From: JBEEMU01 sp043778315
GTDB taxonomy: Bacteria > Bacteroidota > Bacteroidia > Chitinophagales > Saprospiraceae
DNA length: 8,065 bases
Assembly: GCA_043778315.1 (NCBI GenBank)
Contig: JAYWGJ010000119.1
Span: 1-8,065, forward strand
Direction of reading: 5' to 3'
Shown: in pieces, positions 1-6,000 of the stretch
How the letters are laid out: every line of letters begins with the position of its first letter
Numbering within the stretch: the first letter of the stretch is position 1
The notes under the pieces: generated by a model
Told to the model about the DNA's origin: nothing
Seen by the model: only the letters and a program-made list of their open reading frames with translations
Databases searched by the model: none
Translations under genes and position numbers: made by a program

Positions 1-692
1 CGTTGCCCGTTCCATACGAGTTTTAGCTCTGATTTGTTGGTGCCGCGCTGTATATTTTTGATGGTAAAACGGTGTGCGCGGTGGTCGTCGGCGTGTGTCC
101 ATTTTACCTCCAAAGCGGTATTGCCTGTTTGTGTAGCAAAAAAGGACTGCTCGACCAAGTCGTTTTCGGCGTAGTCGCCTGTATTGACCACGCCGCTATA
201 AGACTGTTTGGTTAGGTCGGCGGCGTTAGTAGTTTCAAAACCGTCGGTTTGTACGCCGATAGTCTGCCGTTTGCTCCTGAAATCCCACTCGAAGTTGTAT
301 AATTTCTTGTCGACGTTCGGGTAGAGCTTACCGACTTGCACCGAACCTGTATAGGTTTTGTTGGCGACCAAAACGGCATCAGGCGTGAACTTGATGGTGT
401 GCGCATCTTCCCATACTGCCTTTCCCGCAACGGACGGGCTAATGCCAAAAACGCCGCTTTCTACGTCTTTGCCTATCATTTTGATCGTCGCGGCAGCTTC
501 GTTAAGCCGCACTCGAATAGGGGTAACGCGCGATACTTCGCCGCCTGTATAGGCGTAAATGTAGGCACTAAACGCAGGATTAACGGCACGCACCGTAGGG
601 TCGTGGGTTTTGTGAAAACTAACTAAGCCGAGAACGGCTAAGAGAGTGAGGGCAGCCGAAGCAATGCCGAGTTTGACATGGGGAGATAGCAT
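1..692 (-). CDS. Alpha-2-macroglobulin family protein, N-terminal part (runs off left edge)
   Basis: The reverse strand is open from ATG at 692-690 to the window edge, giving 230 complete codons with no stop. Residues 8-26 form a hydrophobic signal or anchor segment. Residues about 36-145 read as the first macroglobulin domain of Bacteroidota alpha-2-macroglobulins: the start 'AYIYAYTGGEVSRVTPIRV', then 'SPSVAGKAVWED' near 84-96 and 'KTYTGSVQVGKLYP' near 112-125. A second beta domain follows with 'HRFTIKNIQRG' near 207-217. Family members are usually well over 1500 residues and trap proteases in the periplasm by a conformational change, some through a thioester; that region lies outside the window. 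No lipobox cysteine occurs in the visible N-terminus, so the protein is probably anchored by its hydrophobic segment or released. An in-frame upstream ATG at 779-777 would add 29 residues (a Phe/Pro-rich stretch); I prefer 692 because it sits directly before the signal segment. The gene is divergent from the adhesin genes. Family assignment is from recognition of sequence pattern, not a search. Confidence 0.88.
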   Translation of the reverse strand, partial: MLSPHVKLGIASAALTLLAVLGLVSFHKTHDPTVRAVNPAFSAYIYAYTGGEVSRVTPIRVRLNEAAATIKMIGKDVESGVFGISPSVAGKAVWEDAHTIKFTPDAVLVANKTYTGSVQVGKLYPNVDKKLYNFEWDFRSKRQTIGVQTDGFETTNAADLTKQSYSGVVNTGDYAENDLVEQSFFATQTGNTALEVKWTHADDHRAHRFTIKNIQRGTNKSELKLVWNGQ

Positions 693-731
693 AATTGGAA
701 AAGGGAGGCTAAAAATGAAAGGGAAAGGGAA
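693..731 (-). promoter_or_regulatory. Pyrimidine-rich leader without Shine-Dalgarno before the macroglobulin start
   Basis: On the minus strand the bases just upstream of the ATG are almost all pyrimidines, with TCCCTTT appearing three times (complement of 700-706, 718-724 and 724-730). No purine-rich ribosome binding site is present. This fits Bacteroidota, where Shine-Dalgarno pairing is little used; the U/C-rich leader could instead favour ribosomal protein S1 binding, which is inference. If translation starts at the upstream ATG (779-777), this stretch would be coding. Confidence 0.4.
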
Positions 732-870
732 CGGAATTACACAGTAAAAATAGGCTTTTATTCTGGTATAAAGGTACATTCTTTATTCCTAATTTATTAA
801 ACTAATTTTTTTAAATATTCATAAAAAAAGCCATATTAAATATATTAAATGTAACATATATTAAGTTTAT

Positions 871-904
871 TTGTAAAATAATTATTATAATAAGCTTATT
901 TTTG
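871..904 (+). promoter_or_regulatory. Candidate distal promoter for the adhesin genes
   Basis: TATTTTTG at 897-904 matches the Bacteroidota -7 consensus TAnnTTTG, and TTG at 871-873 lies 23 bases upstream, at the upper end of the -33/-7 spacing described for flavobacterial promoters. The -7 match overlaps the first base of a GTGACA motif (904-909). Use of this promoter would give a leader of roughly 310 bases before the ATG at 1222. In DNA this AT-rich about 0.4 chance matches to the -7 element are expected per strand, so support is modest. Confidence 0.35.
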
Positions 905-1153
905 TGACATCAAAATATTATATCTAAAAATAAGTATATGGATACTACTATATTTTTAAATATTATATTTTCTTAGTATTTTCAGTATTATTATGATTTT
1001 ATGGAGGTAATATTTTATTATTTTAAATAAAAAATAGTGACATTTATTTTAATTTTAAATCATTTTTAATTTTCTATTAATAATTGTGACATTCTTTATT
1101 ATATAAAAACCTCGTATATTTGCAAAGTGATAAGATAAATAGTCTGTCACAAA
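901..1153. repeat. Four copies of a GTGACA motif, possible operator half-sites
   Basis: GTGACA occurs in direct orientation at 904-909, 1037-1042 and 1086-1091, and inverted (TGTCAC) at 1145-1150. Copies 1 and 4 share TTTGTGACA; copies 3 and 4 form an 8-bp inverted repeat TTGTGACA / TGTCACAA at 1084-1091 and 1145-1152, separated by 53 bases and flanking the proximal -7 element. At the observed base composition roughly 0.02 copies would be expected over 420 bp on both strands. TGTGA resembles the half-site of CRP/FNR-family regulators, but no copy forms a close TGTGA-N6-TCACA palindrome, so the identity of any binding protein is open. Confidence 0.5.
1115..1122 (+). promoter_or_regulatory. Candidate proximal -7 promoter element
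   Basis: TATATTTG is a perfect TAnnTTTG match, about 100 bases before the ATG at 1222, a reasonable leader length. The nearest upstream TTG (1084-1086) is 28 bases away, longer than usual, and belongs to a GTGACA motif copy. The element lies midway between that copy (1086-1091) and an inverted copy (1145-1150), an arrangement that would suit control by a regulator binding either side. The regulator is unknown. Confidence 0.45.
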
Positions 1154-1221
1154 TAATTATTTATTTATAATTTATATTTAATAGTTCATATATTTTTATT
1201 GTTAATCTAATTCCTAATCGT

Positions 1222-3015
1222 ATGAAAAAGTTTTTCTACATCTTTTTAATGGTCGGTATTTGTGTCACTATAAGTAGTGCGCAACTTGCCAGTCCCCTCA
1301 ATATGCCAGGCACATGGAACGGCTTCACCAATCCGCCTGCGACGGGTAGTGCTTTCCTCAACTTAGGCTACCAGTGCGGCGGACCCAATCGGTATGTCGG
1401 TCGTTTTTGTGTCTCCGCCGATGCGCCAGCAGGCGCGCAAAGTTTTAAGCTAACGAGCGATGCTTTCGGAAATCCTTACGGCAATCAATGGTCGCTTAAC
1501 GGCGGTACTGTTGTTTTCAATACGCCGCAGTTGTATCAGTATTGCTCGAGTTGCGGCGCGATGGGTAACACCAATATCACGCTCACGGCAGGCAGATGCT
1601 ACACCGTATTGTTTCAGTCTATGGGCTATGGCAATACCAATGTGAACATCATCGAGACCGCCTACACACCCAAAACGCTCACCAATATTGTACTCACTAA
1701 GTCGCCGAGCTGCCTTAGTACTACCGTACAGATGTCGGCGAGCGCGACGCTTTCAGCAGGTGAGTTCGCTTATGTGCGATATAGTTTTGACAACTTCGCT
1801 ACTTCTACTATCGTAGCGGTAACTATGCTCGGCGCAACGGGTACAGCTACTATTCCACCTGCACCTCCAGGCGCAACGGTTTCTTATTACGGCTTCACGT
1901 CCAATCAAGCGAGCATCGCTACCTTTGGCACGAACGGCGTGAACGCCGATATGAATTCGATACACCTAATCAATGGCGCAGGCTCGACGGGCGCAACCAC
2001 CGCGACCGCCGCTTCAGGTTGTCTCAACCTCAGCTATGTAATACCAAACTTACCAACGGCTGCCATAACAGGCACGACTACGGTATGCACAGGCAGCCCG
2101 AGTACGGTTTTGTCGGCGAGTACGTCCACACCCGTAAGCGGTTTTATGGCTACTTACCAATGGGGCGGCGCGGCGACGCAAGGTCCGAACCTCAACCCAA
2201 ATCTTAGCACCACAGTTGCAGGTACTTATACCGTTACGGTGACGAATAGTTTTGGTTGCACCAAAACCGCAAGTATCGATGTGACTACTGCGGTTGCGCC
2301 TACGGCGACCATCACAGGTGCAAATAGTTTTTGTCCGAACGGCAACACTACCCTTTCGGCTGCCACTTCTACGGCGGGCGCAGGTAGCATTGTGTCTTAC
2401 GAGTGGTTTTTGAACGACGTGAGTATTCAAGGACCGTCTGCTTCGGCAACTTTATTGGCTACCCAAGCAGACAATTATAAAGTAAAAACCGTTAATACGA
2501 ACGGCTGTTGCAATACCTCCGCAGCTACGGCTGTCACAGCAGGTTCAGCACCTGCCGCGCCTACCGCAACTACTACCGTCAATTATTGTCAAGATGCAAT
2601 GGCTATGCCATTAGTTGCCACAGGTACAAATCTCAAATGGTACGCCTCGGCAGCATCGGCGGCAAGCAGTACAAGCGCACCTACTCCGACTACCGTAGCA
2701 GCAGGTACTACTTCCTATTTTGTAAGCCAAACGAACGCAGCAGGCTGCGAGAGTCCGCGCCTCAAAATTGATGTAGTGGTGAAACCAAAACCGACCGTTA
2801 CCGCTTCAGTGCGTGCGGCTTCTTGTACACCTACCAACGTAGGCACAGCAGAAATCACCGTTCAGGACGGCACAGCAGGCTACACTTATGCGTGGAGCAA
2901 TGGCACGAGCGGAACTTCGGTGACAGGCGCGGGTACTTATAGCGTCGTCGTTACCGATAGCAACGCAACGCCTGCGGGCTGCACGGCTACGGTTTCGGGT
3001 ATCATCGTACCATAG
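1222..3015 (+). CDS. Secreted multidomain Ig-like/SprB-repeat surface protein (complete, 597 aa)
   Basis: The ATG at 1222 begins a clear signal peptide (residues 1-20, 'ISSA' before Gln21). Residues 21-148 match in pattern an N-terminal module of Bacteroidota secreted proteins ('PGTWNGFTNPP', 'GNPYGNQW', 'GRCYTVLFQSMGYGNTNVNIIET'), here with five cysteines (52, 63, 108, 111, 126) including CSSC. Residues 149-272 form the module that commonly follows, with 'YVRYSFDNF' at 184-192 and 'VSYYGFTS' at 220-227. Two Ig/PKD-like domains follow (about 279-358 and 360-445), then one Ig_7 repeat (455-520, Cys456 and Cys509) and a SprB-like repeat (534-597, 'YTYAWSNG', 'GTYSVVVTDS', 'GCTATVSG'). The protein is rich in Thr, Ala, Ser and Gly. 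No enzyme motif is seen, so an adhesin or matrix role is inferred. It stops straight after the SprB-like repeat with no recognisable type IX sorting domain. It has no Shine-Dalgarno sequence and is probably cotranscribed with the gene 52 bp downstream. Confidence 0.9.
   Translation: MKKFFYIFLMVGICVTISSAQLASPLNMPGTWNGFTNPPATGSAFLNLGYQCGGPNRYVGRFCVSADAPAGAQSFKLTSDAFGNPYGNQWSLNGGTVVFNTPQLYQYCSSCGAMGNTNITLTAGRCYTVLFQSMGYGNTNVNIIETAYTPKTLTNIVLTKSPSCLSTTVQMSASATLSAGEFAYVRYSFDNFATSTIVAVTMLGATGTATIPPAPPGATVSYYGFTSNQASIATFGTNGVNADMNSIHLINGAGSTGATTATAASGCLNLSYVIPNLPTAAITGTTTVCTGSPSTVLSASTSTPVSGFMATYQWGGAATQGPNLNPNLSTTVAGTYTVTVTNSFGCTKTASIDVTTAVAPTATITGANSFCPNGNTTLSAATSTAGAGSIVSYEWFLNDVSIQGPSASATLLATQADNYKVKTVNTNGCCNTSAATAVTAGSAPAAPTATTTVNYCQDAMAMPLVATGTNLKWYASAASAASSTSAPTPTTVAAGTTSYFVSQTNAAGCESPRLKIDVVVKPKPTVTASVRAASCTPTNVGTAEITVQDGTAGYTYAWSNGTSGTSVTGAGTYSVVVTDSNATPAGCTATVSGIIVP
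2218..2237 (+). repeat. 20-bp sequence shared with 7808-7827
   Basis: An identical 20-mer in the same reading phase occurs here and at 7808-7827, each encoding 'AGTYTVTV' of an Ig-like or SprB-like domain. It is the longest exact match I found between the two adhesin genes and lies in otherwise diverged surroundings. It could allow rare recombination between the genes, but conserved protein motif plus codon preference may explain it. Confidence 0.6.
2584..2784 (+). repeat. Ig_7 (CHU_C-associated Ig-like) repeat in the 597-aa protein
   Basis: Residues 455-521 carry the repeat hallmarks: 'YCQDA', 'LKWYASA', 'APTPTTVAAGTTSYFVSQT', 'GCESPRLKIDVVV'. The two cysteines (456 and 509, 53 apart) could form an intradomain disulfide. 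It is closely similar at protein level to the three copies in the downstream giant protein, but synonymous codons differ widely, so these are old rather than fresh duplicates. Confidence 0.85.
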
Positions 3016-3067
3016 GGACGCATCAAAGTTTCGGTTTTTTATTATAAACAAAAAAAATAATCTAATA
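3016..3067 (+). other. Short spacer between the two adhesin genes
   Basis: The 52-bp spacer is AT-rich after the first ten bases and ends 'AATCTAATA' before the ATG. I see no GC-rich hairpin with a T-run that would terminate transcription, no TAnnTTTG promoter and no Shine-Dalgarno sequence. Cotranscription of the flanking genes is therefore likely. Reading through the TAG at 3013-3015 in the upstream frame adds only 14 residues before TAA at 3058-3060. Confidence 0.6.
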
Positions 3068-6000
3068 ATGACAATAAGATATATATTCATATTCCTACTA
3101 ATAGGATTAATAGGCAATACGGCTTTGGCGCAATCCTGCGTATCAACCGCGCCGACGGCAACAAGTCCACTCTCCTACTGCCAAAACGCAGTAGCTGTTC
3201 CGCTTACCGCAACAGGTACGGCGTTGAAATGGTACACCGCCGAAACAGGCGGCGCAGGTAGCACTACCGCACCTACACCAACTACAACTACGGCAGGTAC
3301 GACAAGCTACTGGGTCACGCAAACCCTCGCGGGCTGCGGCGAAAGCGAGCGCGTACAAATAGACGTAGTCACTAACGCACTACCTACTGCGCCCGTAGCG
3401 GCTGCAACAGTTAATTACTGCCAAAATGCAACGGCAACCGCGCTTACCGCAACAGGACTTACGGGTGCTACCTTGAATTGGTACACCGTAGCTACGGGCG
3501 GCGCAGCGTTAGGCGCAGCACCTACACTAAGCACTACTGCCGTAGGCAATACGTCTTACTGGGTAAGCCAAACTGTAGGCGGCTGCGAAGGTTCTCGTTC
3601 TCAGATAACGGTAACGGTAAACGCTCTACCTGCTTTACCGACTATTGCAGTCACGCAAAACTGCGGTGGCACAAAAATAATGACCCGCAATAACGTGACG
3701 GGTTTGAGCTATCAATGGTTTAATAGTGCTACGATAATAGCTGGTGCTACTGGTTTGACACAAAGTAGTACTACGACTGGTTCTTTTACTGTACGCGCTA
3801 CCAACTCACTCGGCTGCTCGGCTACTTCGGTAGCAGACGTAACTGCGGTAAGTGCTGCCACTTGTTTAGGTAACGATAACTGTACTGGTGCTATCACTTT
3901 GATACCAAATACTACACTCACGCCTACATCGGGTACAACTTTTGGAGCTACCAACGCGGGACCAGCACTTACAGGCTGTGTGGGTACTGCCAACCATGAT
4001 GTTTGGTACTCGTTTGTAGCACCTGCTGCTTCGGTAGGTATAACCGTTGGCGGTCCGTCAGATTATGTACATCAAGTATTTAGCGGAACTTGCGCGGGTC
4101 TTACTTCCTTAGTATGCTCCGACCCTAATACGAGTACAGTATCAGGTTTAACTATTGGACAAACTTATTTTATACGCGTATATTTATATTTTGGTACTAC
4201 TCCTACTGCTGCTACGGGTGCGCATACCATTGGAATTACCTTCACTCCGCCAGTTCCTGGTTGCAACTTAGGCTCGGGTGTGACCAATTTGGCATCACTA
4301 CCCTATACTGGCACTGCATTGACCAACTGCGGAGGCGGAAACGACCAGACAGCTGCAAATACACTCGCCTGTGGTAGTACTTTTTATTTAGGAGGAGAGG
4401 ATAATATGTATGTGTTCACCCCTACGGTATCAGGTTTCTCTACTATAAACGTAACAGCAACAGCAATTGTAACTCCAGCTACTGCTGCCTCAACCTATGT
4501 GGGTTTGATGTTGTATCAAGGCTGTCCGCTGTCCAATAGTACTGCTGTTGGTACTTGCGTGACGAGTTCTAATAGTTCGTCAGGCACTCAGACCTTAAGC
4601 AATGTTAGTTTAGTAGCAGGACAAACCTACTACCTATTAGTAGATTCCTACCCCACTCCAAACTGCCACCCATCGTTTACTTTGACCATACCTGCGCCTG
4701 CACCTGCTGTCGCGCTAGCTTGCGTAGCCGCACCAACCGTGCCTACCAATGCGGCTACGGGTATAGTCAATAATACGCCTTTACGCTGGCCCGCAGTGGC
4801 AGGTGCTACGAGCTACGATGTATATTTGGGTAGTAGCCCAACAGCTTTGAACCTTTACGGTAACTTTATCAGTGCAGAGGTTTCGGCTACTGTAATAACT
4901 GGTGCAGCCGTGCCTTTTTTGAACTCTAATACTACTTACTACTGGCAGGTAGTGCCGCGCAACGCTAGCGGAGTACCAACAGGGTGTAGTACGTTTAGTT
5001 TTACTACGGCAGCTTCGCCTACTAATGTTGTTAATACTATTGAGGTCAATGCGTGCTGGTCGCCTCCTGGCGGAACTACCGCTAATGTACCTGTTAGCTC
5101 TGCTACCTTAATAACATCCGCAGGTACAGCTCCTGTCGGTGGCGTAGTTACTGCTGTTGTAAATAGCTTAAGTAATGATGACTCGGGTGTTATTGTCACC
5201 TCTCCATTTCCCTTCAACTTCAATAATATAAACTACAACTCTTACTTTGTAAGCAGTAACGGTAATATACAATTTAGTACTAGTAGCTCTACCCAATATA
5301 TAAATGCAGCACCTGGTACCACAGGCTTGCCCGATTTTATGCTCGCGGCTTTTTGGGACGACCTTAGAGTAGATTGTACCGCGCCAAACAGCAGTAGCGT
5401 CACTATGGACGTGTATGGTACTACGCCCAACCGTTATACAGTAATTTCATGGAATAATGTACACCGCTTCTCCACTTCTTGCGGTAATAATATCGACTTC
5501 CAAATTGTGCTACAAGAAGGCGCGAACGGCAGAGTTCAATACAATTACTTACCCAATTATAATCAATATACTGATGCAGGCACAACCCCGCCGATATACA
5601 ATGCGACTATTGGCGCAGAAGTAACTACTGCTAATGTAGCTATTGCCTCGGGTATTACCAATAATTTTCCTTTTGGTGGTGCATCGTACTACTTTAATGT
5701 AGGCGGCGGTGCCATACCGCTTGCAGGCGCGCCTACGGGTTCTTCTATTTGCAACTGCTCTATTGTAGCTACCACACCGACTAATACCGACCCTGCTCCA
5801 GGTTGCAGTGGTATAAGTAGTACCATTACAGGTACGGGTTCTATCAACTTTACGGGTAACTACTCTTTTTGGGATTCGCCGAGAGGTGGTAATCAATTCA
5901 CCAACTTGAATGGTTATGTAGTAAGCGGTAGCGCACTCACTACGCCTGCTACCTTAGCGGCTGGCAGCTACGACTACTATATACAAGCGGATAACTCGCC

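Larger units (their letters stand above)
693..1221. other. AT-rich divergent intergenic region
   Basis: This 529-bp gap separates the leftward macroglobulin gene from the rightward adhesin genes. It is extremely AT-rich: 58 of 420 bases between 781 and 1200 are G or C, against about half in the flanking genes. It contains no convincing ORF, tRNA or structured RNA. Both outward promoters must lie here. No CAAAnnTA (the minus-strand form of TAnnTTTG) was found for the macroglobulin gene, whereas two plus-strand TAnnTTTG matches exist. Four copies of GTGACA stand out against the AT background. Confidence 0.85.

Noticed and set aside
889..900. 12-bp palindrome AATAAGCTTATT
   Set aside because: About one palindrome of this length is expected by chance in 420 bp of this composition; it abuts a GTGACA copy but nothing else supports a role.
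1001..1030. A Shine-Dalgarno-like GGAGG (1003-1007) and a nine-residue ORF starting at 1001
   Set aside because: The GGAGG lies within the tiny ORF rather than before its ATG, this phylum makes little use of Shine-Dalgarno pairing, and no longer ORF follows.
776..1100. A 12-bp direct repeat ACATTCTTTATT at 776-787 and 1089-1100, as possible ends of a mobile element
   Set aside because: At this AT content roughly one such matching pair of 12-mers is expected by chance, and there are no inverted ends or transposase between the copies.
2050..2430. Antisense ORF of 126 codons opposite the 597-aa gene
   Set aside because: It is an Arg/Thr/Cys-rich shadow translation of Thr/Ala-rich repeat coding sequence, with no domain-like pattern.
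3016..3067. Intrinsic terminator between the adhesin genes from the T-run and A-run (3035-3057)
   Set aside because: No GC-containing stem precedes the T-run; only weak A/T pairing is possible.
2924..3070. That the two adhesin genes are one gene split by a sequencing frameshift
   Set aside because: The second gene has its own convincing signal peptide straight after its ATG, the spacer translates to non-domain sequence, and its AT content is that of intergenic DNA.
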